64,000 nt of DNA from Candidatus Bathyarchaeia archaeon. Lineage in GTDB: Archaea > Thermoproteota > Bathyarchaeia > Bathyarchaeales > DTEX01. Under the pieces are notes generated by a model. The model saw only the letters and a list, made by a program, of their open reading frames with translations, was not told the DNA's origin and did no database searches. The stretch covers positions 84,414 through 148,413 of the forward strand of contig JAWBXB010000001.1 of assembly GCA_038868075.1 (NCBI GenBank), given 5' to 3'. Shown here piece by piece: positions 35,797 through 45,100 of this stretch. Within the stretch, counting starts at the first letter, position 1. Each line of letters starts with the position of its first letter. Made by a program: the position numbers and the translations under genes.

Positions 35797-36477
35797 ATGG
35801 CGCTATTTCTTTTAGACGTGTTTGGTAGCGCGAGTATAGGAGTATTTATGCGTGCAACAGATGAATTTCTTATGGTGCCGAATCAGCTTCCAGAGAATAC
35901 TATAAGAAATCTTGAAAAATGGTTTGGAATAGAGATAATAAAAACGAATATAGGGGGATCAGTGCTAATAGGCTCGCTTATCTGCGCCAATTCATACGGC
36001 ATAATTCTACCACATTCTGTGGGGGACGAGGAAATCGCGATTTTGAGAAGATTAACAGATGTGAATATTGTTGTGATGGAAGATAGCAAAAAAACAGCCT
36101 TCGGAAACCTTATTCTGGCTAATGATTATGGCGCAATTGTTGATCCCAGATTAAAGAAGAACGAAATTAAAGTGATATCTGAAGCATTAAATGTGGAAGT
36201 TGTGCCAGGGGAAATAGCTGGGTTGCCTTATGTGGGCTCGCTCGCCGTCGCAACAAATAGGGGAGTTTTAGCTCATCCATTAATTAAGCCGGAGGAAGAA
36301 AAACTTTTAGGTGAGATTTTGAAAACTCCAGTTAGTGTTGGAACAATTAACTGTGGGATTCCATATATAGGCACGGGATTGATAGGGAATAGCCACGTTG
36401 CAGTTGCAGGTTCATTAACAACCGGTCCTGAATTATATATAATAGGTCAGGCTTTAAAGGTGGCTGGTGAAAAATGA
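35797..36477 (+). CDS. eif6: Translation initiation factor aIF6
   Basis: 226 residues with the five-fold quasi-repeat of IF6: GSASIGVFMRATDEF, GGSVLIGSLICANSYGIILP, LILANDYGAIVDPRL, GSLAVATNRGVLAHP and GTGLIGNSHVAVAG. aIF6 binds uL14 on the 50S subunit and blocks subunit joining until SBDS triggers its release. It overlaps eL20 by 4 nt (ATGA). Confidence 0.95.
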   Translation: MALFLLDVFGSASIGVFMRATDEFLMVPNQLPENTIRNLEKWFGIEIIKTNIGGSVLIGSLICANSYGIILPHSVGDEEIAILRRLTDVNIVVMEDSKKTAFGNLILANDYGAIVDPRLKKNEIKVISEALNVEVVPGEIAGLPYVGSLAVATNRGVLAHPLIKPEEEKLLGEILKTPVSVGTINCGIPYIGTGLIGNSHVAVAGSLTTGPELYIIGQALKVAGEK

Positions 36478-36671
36478 GTGAAGTTAAAGTTTACAGGGTT
36501 ACTGGTAAAATTACTAAATCAAATTTTAAAACAATTTTTAGGAAGGAAATTAGGGCTTTAAAGCCTGAGCACGCCATAGAGGAGATATATAAGATAATTG
36601 GCAGTAAGCATAGAGTTAAACGCTTTCATATAAAAATCATTAATATCGAGGAGACATCTAAGAGACATTAA
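36474..36671 (+). CDS. rpl20e: 50S ribosomal protein eL20 (LX/L18a)
   Basis: 65 residues: VKVYRVTGKITKSNFKTIFRKEIRAL, EHAIEEIYKIIGSKHRVKRFHIKIINIEE. This is the small archaeal LX protein, equivalent to part of eukaryotic L18a. It sits between aIF6 and prefoldin alpha, the conserved order of TACK archaea. Confidence 0.93.
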   Translation: MSEVKVYRVTGKITKSNFKTIFRKEIRALKPEHAIEEIYKIIGSKHRVKRFHIKIINIEETSKRH

Positions 36672-36714
36672 TTTATTTAAGAGAACAGCATTTATAATCT
36701 AGGTGGCCTATTTA

Positions 36715-37143
36715 ATGTCAGAGAGAGCAGAAGATGAGGTTAGAAGACTTATAGTTGAGCTTAGAATACTTGAAAGCACAGCTGAATATCTACAGGCAAG
36801 AGCGAATCTTATTAATGCCGCCTTAACAGAACTTAACCTAGCCAGCATGTCACTTGAGGGTATTGAGAGAAAGGATTCCGATTCGATCTTTGTTCCAATA
36901 GGCGGGGGCTCCTATATTAAGGCTAGACTTGAGAACACTGATAAAATTGTTTATGGGATAGGAGCTGGGATAGCCATTGAGAAAACAATAAAAGAGGCAA
37001 GGGAGGATATAGCAAACCGGATAAATGAGTTAAATAGGGCTAAGGCAGCTTTGGAGCAGCAATTGAGTCAGGTCATATCTAAGCTACAAGAGGGACAAAG
37101 CAGATTTCAAGAACTAACATCCATGCTTAGAAGAAAGGGTTAA
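36715..37143 (+). CDS. pfdA: Prefoldin subunit alpha
   Basis: 142 residues from ATG 36715, 8 nt behind GGTGG; the GTG at 36703 is part of that signal. Two coiled-coil arms (RRLIVELRILESTAEYLQARANLINAALTELNLA and AREDIANRINELNRAKAALEQQLSQVISKLQEG) flank a beta hairpin (DSIFVPIGGGSYIKARL, IVYGIGAGIAIEKT). Prefoldin captures unfolded proteins for the thermosome. It precedes ftsY, as is usual. Confidence 0.93.
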   Translation: MSERAEDEVRRLIVELRILESTAEYLQARANLINAALTELNLASMSLEGIERKDSDSIFVPIGGGSYIKARLENTDKIVYGIGAGIAIEKTIKEAREDIANRINELNRAKAALEQQLSQVISKLQEGQSRFQELTSMLRRKG

Positions 37144-37157
37144 GAGAGAAAAGCACA

Positions 37158-38069
37158 ATGTTTGAGAAGCTACGTGAAACGCTAAGTGGATTCATAAGTA
37201 AAATCTCAAGTGTTGAGCTTAAGCCGGAGAACTTAAGCGAGATACTTTGGGAGCTTAAGCTTTCACTTTTAGAGAATGATGTCGCATTAATTGTTGCTGA
37301 ATATATCTGCGCAGAGATTGAGAAGAAACTTTCCGGCGTAAAGGTTAGTAGATTGGAGGATAAACGTAAAATAGTAAAGGAAACATTAAAAACTATCCTT
37401 CTAAATTTGCTTGAAGCACCATATAGGATAGATATTATTAAATTAGTTGAGAGAAAGCGAAGTATAAGGGAGCCATGCATAATGGTTTTCGTTGGAATAA
37501 ATGGAACTGGAAAAACAACTACGATAGCTAAAATAGCTAATCTACTGCTTAAAAAGGGATACTCGGTTGTTTTAGCATGTAGTGACACATTTAGAGCTGG
37601 TTCCATAGAGCAGCTTGAACAGCATGCTAAGAGACTTGGCATCCCAATGGTTAAACATAAATATGGTTCAGATCCAGCTGCCGTAGCCTATGATGCGGTT
37701 CAGTATGCGAAGGCAAGGGGAATTAATGCCGTCCTTATTGACACGGCGGGAAGAATGCAAACAAATAAAAACCTGATGGCTGAGATGGAGAAGATAATTC
37801 GGGTTGTTAAGCCAGATTTAACAATATTTGTTGGAGATGCGCTAGCTGGGAACGATGCTGTCTCGCAAGCGGAGGAGTTTAGTCAGTACATTGATATAAG
37901 TGGTTCAATATTAACGAAAATGGATGCTGATGCTAAAGGCGGAGCCGCTATATCAATATCTTATGTGACAAAGAAGCCGATACTTTTTATAGGGGTAGGA
38001 CAGAAATATGATGATATAGAGTTATTTAAACCTGAAGTAATAGTAGACCGGATAATAGGTTCATTTTAA
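37158..38069 (+). CDS. ftsY: Signal recognition particle receptor FtsY
   Basis: 303 residues: N domain (LSEILWELKLSLLENDVALIVAEYI) and SRP-type GTPase with G1 GINGTGKTT, the I-box DTFRAGSIEQL, DTAGR and TKMDADAKGG, then FIGVGQKYDDIELF. It lacks an A domain, as is common in archaea. It receives the SRP-ribosome complex at the membrane. It closes the run that begins with eL39. Confidence 0.95.
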   Translation: MFEKLRETLSGFISKISSVELKPENLSEILWELKLSLLENDVALIVAEYICAEIEKKLSGVKVSRLEDKRKIVKETLKTILLNLLEAPYRIDIIKLVERKRSIREPCIMVFVGINGTGKTTTIAKIANLLLKKGYSVVLACSDTFRAGSIEQLEQHAKRLGIPMVKHKYGSDPAAVAYDAVQYAKARGINAVLIDTAGRMQTNKNLMAEMEKIIRVVKPDLTIFVGDALAGNDAVSQAEEFSQYIDISGSILTKMDADAKGGAAISISYVTKKPILFIGVGQKYDDIELFKPEVIVDRIIGSF

Positions 38070-38133
38070 AATTGTTTAGAAATGGTTAAGTAATACGTTT
38101 TCACCCTCTAATTCTCGTTTAGGAGAAGATACC

Positions 38134-38982
38134 ATGGGAAGAGAGAGGGTAGCAGTAGTTAGAAATGAGGATCCCTACATAGCGTTGAGAGAAGCCCTAG
38201 AATTTATTGGTGCCAAAAATCTAATATCTAATGGGGATAAAGTTTTAGTTAAACCTAATTATGTTGTTGCGAAACATCCATCTACAGGGATAACTACGGA
38301 TCCACGTATTATTGATGGCATAATTATCTTTCTTAAAGAAAACGGTCTTAGCGCTAATAATATTATTTTAGGTGAGGGAGGGGCTGGCGATACTGAAAGA
38401 GCTTTTGATATAGCCGGCGTAAGGTATATTGCCAAAAAGCATAATGTCAGACTTGTCAACCTTAATAGAGATAAGATAATTAATTGTAGGATCCATGGGG
38501 CTTTAGCATTATATGAGGTTGGTATTGCTGAAACAGCTCTTGAAAGCACTTGCATAATAAATGTCCCGAAACTTAAGGTTCATCATATGGCTTTAGTTAC
38601 ATTATCAATGAAGAATTTAATGGGGTTAATCCTCCCAAAAAGTATAATGCATGATCAAATAAATGAGAAAATAGTTGATTTAGCCATGCTCTTCAAGGAT
38701 AAAGTGAAACTTAATGTTGTAGATGGATTGATAGGAGCGGAGATAGATGAGGTCAACGGTTCACCAGTTAAGATGGATGTTATAATCGCTGGCGAGAATA
38801 TGGTTGCTGTTGATACCGTAGCCACAGCCATTATGGGCATAGATCCTGATAGCGTTAGATACTTAAAAATTGCTGAAGAGAGGGGGCTTGGAACAGCAAG
38901 CTTGTCCAATATAGAGGTTCTTGGAGAAAAGATTGATGATGTCAAAAGAAAATTTAAGATGCCACCAACATTTAGGAGATAA
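38134..38982 (+). CDS. DUF362 domain protein
   Basis: 282 residues: VLVKPNYVVAKHPSTGITTDP, GEGGAGDTERAFDIAGV, CIINVPKLKVHHMALVTLSMKNLMG, VVDGLIGAE, VAVDTVATAIMGIDP. This is a complete DUF362 protein without ferredoxin cysteines. The family is linked to iron-sulfur or oxidoreductase systems in places but has no settled activity. It is homologous to the partial gene at the left edge. It lies 64 nt after ftsY with TATA-like sequence absent, and may be cotranscribed. Confidence 0.85.
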   Translation: MGRERVAVVRNEDPYIALREALEFIGAKNLISNGDKVLVKPNYVVAKHPSTGITTDPRIIDGIIIFLKENGLSANNIILGEGGAGDTERAFDIAGVRYIAKKHNVRLVNLNRDKIINCRIHGALALYEVGIAETALESTCIINVPKLKVHHMALVTLSMKNLMGLILPKSIMHDQINEKIVDLAMLFKDKVKLNVVDGLIGAEIDEVNGSPVKMDVIIAGENMVAVDTVATAIMGIDPDSVRYLKIAEERGLGTASLSNIEVLGEKIDDVKRKFKMPPTFRR

Positions 38983-39163
38983 AACTTTTAGTTTTTGGGT
39001 CAGTGGAGTAACTCTCGGTCACTGCGATTTGCTCCATGCTCTTTCCACATCATCCCCAATAAGTAACTCAAATTATGATGTTTAAATACTATTTGATAAA
39101 ATAGCAGTGAGCATAAGTATCCTTTTAAGTCGTAATTCTCATAATTAATGATACTGATGCTAT

Positions 39164-40216
39164 ATGGCTAAGCTGATAATTCCTGAACCAGTTTCGGGCG
39201 GCATTTTCCTGACATATAAATGTACAAATGAGTGCCGGCATTGTATGTACGCATGTTCTCCAAAATGGAGGAGCGATTGGATAAATCTAGAAGATGCTGA
39301 GAGAATCTTTGAAGTGTTATCAAGGGCATTCAATAAGAAATATCCTAAAGGTTTTAATAGGGTCGGAGTCAATCTAGGATTACATTTAACTGGCGGCGAA
39401 CCATTTCTAAATTTTAACTTATTATTTGAACTTGTTAAATTAGCCAATAAATACGAGATCCCTTCCCTTTTTGTTGAGACAAACTGTTTCTGGTGCACTA
39501 ATGATGAAATAACTGAAGAGAGACTCTTTAAATTAAAAGAGGTTGGCTTAAATGGAATACTTATAAGCGTTAATCCATTTGTAATCGAGTATGTTCCATT
39601 TGAGAGAATAGAGCGGGCGGTAAATATAAGCAGACGAATATTTAAAGAGAATACAATAATTTATCAGGAGCTTTTCTTCGATCAATTGAAGATGGTAGGC
39701 TTAAAAGAGACTCTTTCTTTCGAAGATTACCTGGCAGTAATGCGTGAAAAGGATCCTTTAGGCTTATACCTTGGATTAAGTTATCCCTCAATGTTATTAA
39801 TGGGAAGAATCCCCTATAAAATAGGCTACTTATATAAAAAGTATCCAGCAAAAAAGTTTTTCAATGAATCATGTCTCAAGGAGTTAACTAGAGATTGGCA
39901 TATACATGTAGATAATTACTGCAATTATATATCTGGTTACTGCGCTGGCATATCTCTAGGAGAAGCGAGGAAACTTGAGAAGCTCTGTCAGGATGGAATG
40001 GAATTGGATGATCACCCAATAATTGAGAAACTTGTATCATCTAGAGGCATAGGAAAACTCTTTGAGTACGCGTCCAGCGAATATGGCTATAGGGAGAGGA
40101 GGGAAGGCTATATATCAAAATGCCACCTATGCCTTGACATAAGAAAATATATTGTGGAAGAGGGCGAAGAGTTTAAAGAACTCAAGCCGAAAGATTTCTA
40201 CAAGCACTTGGAGTAA
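39164..40216 (+). CDS. Radical SAM protein with SPASM-like cysteines
   Basis: 350 residues. C20-x3-C24-x2-C27 (KCTNECRHC) is the 4Fe-4S/SAM motif at the start of the barrel, followed by LHLTGGEPFLNF (GGE motif) and VETNCFWC. The C-terminal part has more cysteines (CNYISGYC, CQDG, CHLCLDI), which could hold an auxiliary cluster. The reaction is not recognisable; it may modify a peptide or protein, but no precursor peptide gene is evident nearby. The 181-nt gap before it has a TATA-like TTTTAAG (about 39122-39128) and a small hairpin, and no ORF. Confidence 0.8.
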   Translation: MAKLIIPEPVSGGIFLTYKCTNECRHCMYACSPKWRSDWINLEDAERIFEVLSRAFNKKYPKGFNRVGVNLGLHLTGGEPFLNFNLLFELVKLANKYEIPSLFVETNCFWCTNDEITEERLFKLKEVGLNGILISVNPFVIEYVPFERIERAVNISRRIFKENTIIYQELFFDQLKMVGLKETLSFEDYLAVMREKDPLGLYLGLSYPSMLLMGRIPYKIGYLYKKYPAKKFFNESCLKELTRDWHIHVDNYCNYISGYCAGISLGEARKLEKLCQDGMELDDHPIIEKLVSSRGIGKLFEYASSEYGYRERREGYISKCHLCLDIRKYIVEEGEEFKELKPKDFYKHLE

Positions 40217-40383
40217 GTAAAGTGCTTCTTGAAGAAAAACGTGGAGAGGCGAAAAACCTTATTATATAAATAAATTCATGGTAAATATCCCTTCAATAAG
40301 CTTTTATTTTCATAGAATCCATAATCTTAATTGATTGAATTATAACGTATGGTTTAATAATTTTAGAGTAGAGCGGGAGCCTA

Positions 40384-40848
40384 ATGTATTCGCAAAAAAG
40401 ATCATCTTTAAGGAAGAGGGTTGAGGAGGATCTCGCTGAGGAAGATGAGAGCGCTCATAAGCTTATTGAGACATTAGTAAAGAGCTTTTTAAGGGCTGAT
40501 AGCGATTACGGGGCAATAACCGAGATAAGAACCGATATAAATTACATCTACAAGATTATCAAGAATTATATATCCAAGGAGAACCTTGATGTTTACGCAT
40601 TGAAAATTGGGAATGTTATACTTCTGTCAAAGACTAATGTAGGCTTTGATGAAATTTATGAAGTTATAAGGGAGCGGTCACATTTAGAGGTTAAGAAGGG
40701 CATAATAGAAATCTGGGATGACCTAGAGAATGGGATACTACATTTTTTGATAATACCATTACGAAAGCATTTCCCCATAGAGTATGCAACGGATGAGGAA
40801 AAGGAGAAAACGGTGAAAATACTAATCGATGAATATTCTGAAGCTTAA
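40384..40848 (+). CDS. Hypothetical protein
   Basis: 154 residues, not recognised. A charged N-terminus (SLRKRVEEDLAEEDESAH) precedes an alpha/beta region: HKLIETLVKSFLRADSDYGAITEI, NYIYKIIKNYI, VYALKIGNVILLSKT, FDEIYEVIRERSHLEVKKGIIEIWDDLENGILHFLIIPLRKH. It has no cysteines and no membrane segment. It is transcribed towards uS12 (convergent). A TATA-like TTTAATAAT lies at about 40352-40360. Confidence 0.65.
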   Translation: MYSQKRSSLRKRVEEDLAEEDESAHKLIETLVKSFLRADSDYGAITEIRTDINYIYKIIKNYISKENLDVYALKIGNVILLSKTNVGFDEIYEVIRERSHLEVKKGIIEIWDDLENGILHFLIIPLRKHFPIEYATDEEKEKTVKILIDEYSEA

Positions 40849-40880
40849 CACCTAACATATAAATATGTTTTAGTCATCTT

Positions 40881-41318
40881 TTAACGTCTAGGCTTCTCCT
40901 TTCTACCCAAAACCAAATCTTTAAGCGCTATTCCATTAACTGTTACAACTTTCCATCTGACTCCTGGAATATCGCCCATGGACCGTCCTCTTGAGCCTCC
41001 TATACCCTCAATTATTACCTCATCATGCTCATCAACAACATTCAACGCTCCGTCACCAGGCAGAAATGCTGTCACAACCTTGCCATTCTTTATTAGCTGA
41101 ACCCTTACACATTTACGTATCGCGCTATTCGGCTGCTTACTTTCCCTTCCAACTTTTTCCAGGACTATTCCGCGAGCCATTGGGGCACCTTCAAGTGGAT
41201 CTGACTTAACGTCTAGCATAAGCATACGTCTTTTATAGTATATGCTCTTCCAACGCATTTTCTTCCTTCTCTTGATAAGTTTTCTCGCAGCAAATTCTCC
41301 TTTCGTCTTCTTAGCCAT
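40881..41318 (-). CDS. rps12: 30S ribosomal protein uS12
   Basis: 145 residues: [111 protein letters not shown], the archaeal/eukaryotic form of uS12. It ends the rpoB-rpoA-eL30-nusA-uS12 unit on the minus strand. uS7 and EF-1alpha, which commonly follow, are not next to it here. Confidence 0.96.
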   Translation of the reverse strand: MAKKTKGEFAARKLIKRRKKMRWKSIYYKRRMLMLDVKSDPLEGAPMARGIVLEKVGRESKQPNSAIRKCVRVQLIKNGKVVTAFLPGDGALNVVDEHDEVIIEGIGGSRGRSMGDIPGVRWKVVTVNGIALKDLVLGRKEKPRR

Positions 41319-41409
41319 TCCTTCTTATTCCCCTCACATTTCAGTGATCTGACAATTTATATTATTCAATTATAAACATTTCGTTTTTCATTTTATTGGG
41401 ATACTACAC

Positions 41410-41847
41410 CTAAACTATTAAGACATTGCTTATCTGGAAGTAACGTTTAGCCAGAAACCTTATTTTCTCAGCATTCCGTCCATTCTTGCCTATAGCTATA
41501 CCTTTATCTTTGTTATCTACAGAAACCACGGCGATAGTGCTTCCATCCGGCTTCTTGGTTATTCGAACCTCTTTAACATTTGCTGGTTTCAGGGCATTTT
41601 TTATTAGTTGCACCGGATCATCCGAGAATTCAACTATCTCATACTTTTTACCAGTGAGTTTTTCAAGCAGCGCTATGTTCTTTCCTCCTTTACCTATAGC
41701 TATTCCAGCCTCACCCTCTTTGATTACAAAAATAATCCTGTCAAACTTAGAATCAATTATGCAGTCCCTCACCATTGTTCCAGTTAAGCTCTCAAAGAGC
41801 CTAATATGCTCCAACTCCTCATTAGTAAGACGTATGCCTCTAGACAT
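41410..41847 (-). CDS. nusA: NusA-like transcription factor (two KH domains)
   Basis: 145 residues with two KH domains only, as in all archaeal NusA: GIAIGKGGKNIALLEKLTGKKYEIV and GIAIGKNGRNAEKIRFLAKRYF, each with the GxxG loop (GKGG, GKNG). It binds RNA and is thought to affect elongation or termination. The ATG at 41847 is chosen because GGTGAT lies just upstream; the GTG at 41856 belongs to that signal. It overlaps the end of eL30. Confidence 0.92.
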   Translation of the reverse strand: MSRGIRLTNEELEHIRLFESLTGTMVRDCIIDSKFDRIIFVIKEGEAGIAIGKGGKNIALLEKLTGKKYEIVEFSDDPVQLIKNALKPANVKEVRITKKPDGSTIAVVSVDNKDKGIAIGKNGRNAEKIRFLAKRYFQISNVLIV

Positions 41848-42166
41848 TCCTATCACCTACAAACTTCATTATATCTGAGTCGCCAGGATCCCTTATCGAT
41901 AAGGCAGCTATTGGGAAGGGTTTTCCACACGCTGAGCCCAGATCTAAACTAGAGGCAGGATATACTATTAAGGGGATACCGGATAATTTACAATAGTACT
42001 CGATTTTCTCACGTTTATCTTTTGGGCAATTGGACGCTACAATAATTAACTTAACTTTTCCAGTCATAGCGTTTTTTATAGTAAGATTGGATCCAAATAA
42101 AATTTTCCCCGTTTTAACGGCTATACTCAATGATTTATCAATATTACTTTTGCTGAAGCTACTCAA
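41840..42166 (-). CDS. rpl30e: 50S ribosomal protein eL30
   Basis: 108 residues: SLSIAVKTGKILFGSNLTIKNAMTGKVKLIIVASNCP, YYCKLSGIPLIVYPASSLDLGSACGKPFPIAALSI. This is the eL30 (L7Ae-fold) RNA-binding protein placed between rpoA and nusA, as in most archaea. TTG at 42166 is preferred: GGGGAGG lies 9 nt upstream. The open frame reaches a GTG at 42187, which would put the signal inside the gene. The start overlaps the rpoA stop. Confidence 0.9.
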   Translation of the reverse strand: MSSFSKSNIDKSLSIAVKTGKILFGSNLTIKNAMTGKVKLIIVASNCPKDKREKIEYYCKLSGIPLIVYPASSLDLGSACGKPFPIAALSIRDPGDSDIMKFVGDRNV

Positions 42167-45100
42167 TAGACTTATCCTCCCCTTCACCTACGTTAACGGA
42201 TGGTGTAGTCATATAAATATCAACTAGTCCTGTCCCTATAGGTATTGCTTGCCCAACTATAACATTTTCAGTTACACCCTTAAGTGGATCGCTCTCACCT
42301 CTAATAGCGGCCTCAACTATGTTTGGAACAGTTATCTCAAATGCTGCTCTGGCTAAAACGCTTGGTTTTTCGCCGCTGACACCATGGCGCCCTATTTGTC
42401 TAACGCTACCTGTTACTGTCATTATGTCAGCCACGAGCATTATATGCCTAATGTCTACATCTAATCCCTGCTCTTCCAGAACACCCTTAGCCTCCTCGAC
42501 TATCATGTTTCTAGCAGCTTCTATACCCAAGGTCCTCTCTATCTCATGTATATTATTCGTCTTTGTTCTTGCTGGATCAACGCCTATCACTTCAAGAACC
42601 CTTGGCAAATTGGATCCATCAGTTCTTATAACCCATTCGCCTTTTTCCTGAGTTACATAAACCCTCTTTATGCCCGCTATACCCTTTATATAGTAGGATA
42701 AAACCTTACTCAAGAGTTTCTTCGAGTCCATTTTCTTTTTAGGCTCAATAAATATCATGTCGCCCTCAATCTTCACCGAACAATTTGGTATATTGATTAC
42801 CCTGCTTAAATAATCTATCGTTATCCCGCGCTCATTCATTTTACGTTCATTAAGTTTAACAATGACTCCGCCAGTCTCAGGATTTATATAAGTTGTTTCA
42901 GAAATATCTTCAATGGTTGTATACAGGATTTTTTGAGCTATCTCGGTTGCTTTCTCACGGTTCACCCTATGCTCCTCATCTAGGTATATTGTCATTATTG
43001 GTGTTGAGGGTTCCCTCCTTGCATCAACTATCTCAATTAAACGGGGCAGTCCAAGCGTCACATTTTGCTCTCTAACACCAGCATAATGGAATGTTCTCAG
43101 AGTCATCTGCGTACCCGGTTCACCGATAGACTGTGCTGCAACCACGCCGACAGCTTCTCCAGGCTCAACTAAAGCCTTCTTATAGCGTTCTAAGGCTAAA
43201 CTAATAACTAGATCCACACCTTTCTTGGTGAGATTAGAGTTCTTAAGCCCCTCTATAAGCTCAGATGTGAGGAGAGGAGTGAGCTCATCCTTAACTTTGT
43301 TTACTTGCTCTTCAATATACTCATTTGATGCTGCTTCACCAGCCTCAACCATAAGTTTAACTTGTTCAATAAGCCTGCTAATGTTGACAGCTTTACCATG
43401 ATCACTTTTAGCAGGGTCTACACCATCCTCACCATAATTAAACTGTATTATCTCGCCCAACGGGTTTCTCACAGTCCCATCATATTCAACTCGCAAATGC
43501 TCAAGAGCGTTAATCAACCTCCTCTGCATGTATCCGCTTTGCTGTGTTCTAACAGCCGTATCCACTAAGCCTTCACGTCCACCCATCGCATGGAAGAAGA
43601 ACTCTATGGGATCTAATCCATCTCTATATGAGGAGTACACAAAGCCTCTTGCTTTTGGAGAGGGATCTCCAATTCTGAAGTGTGGTAGAGATCTCTCCGA
43701 ATACCCGCGTATAACACGTTTACCTCTAATCGATTGCTGACCTAGTATAGCCGTCATCTGCCCTATATTGAGTGTTGAGCCTCTGGCACCAGTCTTCGTC
43801 ATTATTATACCAGCATTGTCAGTTTCAAGATCTTCTTCAGCAGCCTTCCCAGCCTTTTCTCTGGCTTCAGCCAGTTCATTCATGACATACAGCTCAAATG
43901 AGTCTAAAAGCGTTTGACCTGGAAGTCTCTCAAGAGTCCCCTCATGTAAAGCCTTAGTTAAAGATTCTATTCTTTTCTCCGCGCTCTTTATGATTTGACG
44001 TATTTTCCGCTTAGCTTCTGCTGATAGATCAAGCTCATCAAAAGAGTATGTGAAGCCCTTCATGGATATGAAACGTGTGAGAAGGCGGCTTATTTGGTTT
44101 AAAAATCTTCTACCAGCTTCCGTTCCATAGTCTTTTATTATCCTATGGAGAACGCTCTCAGATTTCTCAGCACCTATAGAGTTTTTGTCAATAACGCCCT
44201 TAACTAGAACGCCATCTTTAATAATAACATAGGCATCGTAGGAGCATTCATCCTTTAGGCATACTTCACAATTTCTACAAACACTCGCCTTAACTGTGTA
44301 ATTGAAGCCCTTAGGAAGGAAAAAACTGAATATCTGTTTTCCAGTCCAAAGAGGTTTAGGCTCCTTAATAGCTGGTTCAGGGAGTTCGCCCTCATAGCCA
44401 GCAGCTGCCAGTAGCTCACAAACTTCCTTCTTGTTTAAAAGTGTTGATTTACGGGTTAGGAGGAAGGAAGCAGTTATAAAGTCTCTTATAGCGCCTATTA
44501 TTGGACCTCCAAATCTAGGTGACAGTATATGATCTTGAACCTGCATTAAAAGTCGGGCTTCAGTTTGAGCCTCCTCACTCTGTGGAACATGAAGGTTCAT
44601 TTCGTCTCCATCAAAGTCAGCATTATATGGTGGACAAACGCAGAGATGCAGCCTAAAGGTCTTATATGGAAGAACCTTAACGTAATGTGCCATTATGGAC
44701 ATTCTGTGCAGTGATGGTTGCCTATTAAATATGACAATATCTCCATCCTGCAGGTGGCGCTCAACGATAAAGCCTGGCTCAAGGGCTTCCGCAACCTTAT
44801 CCCTATCGGCAACAAATTCGAGTCTAACCCTCTTCCCATCGGGCCTAATAATGTATAGGGCTCCGGGATACTTGTTCGGTCCGTTTCTTACTAGCTCACG
44901 TAGTCTCTCAATGTTCCATGGGGTAACCTTTTCAGGTACAGTCAATCTCATAGCTACAGTTATGGGGACGCCAACTTCGTTTATGTCCAAATTTGAGTCA
45001 GGACTAATAACTGTACGCGCCGAGAAATCAACTCTTTTACCTGAGAGATTACTTCTGAACCTCCCCTCTTTACCCTTCAAACGCTGTGATAATGTTTTGA

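Noticed and set aside
38995-39030. Imperfect hairpin (CAGTG/CACTG) before the radical SAM gene as a riboswitch
   Set aside because: Too short and without recognisable conserved core; no family match can be made by eye.
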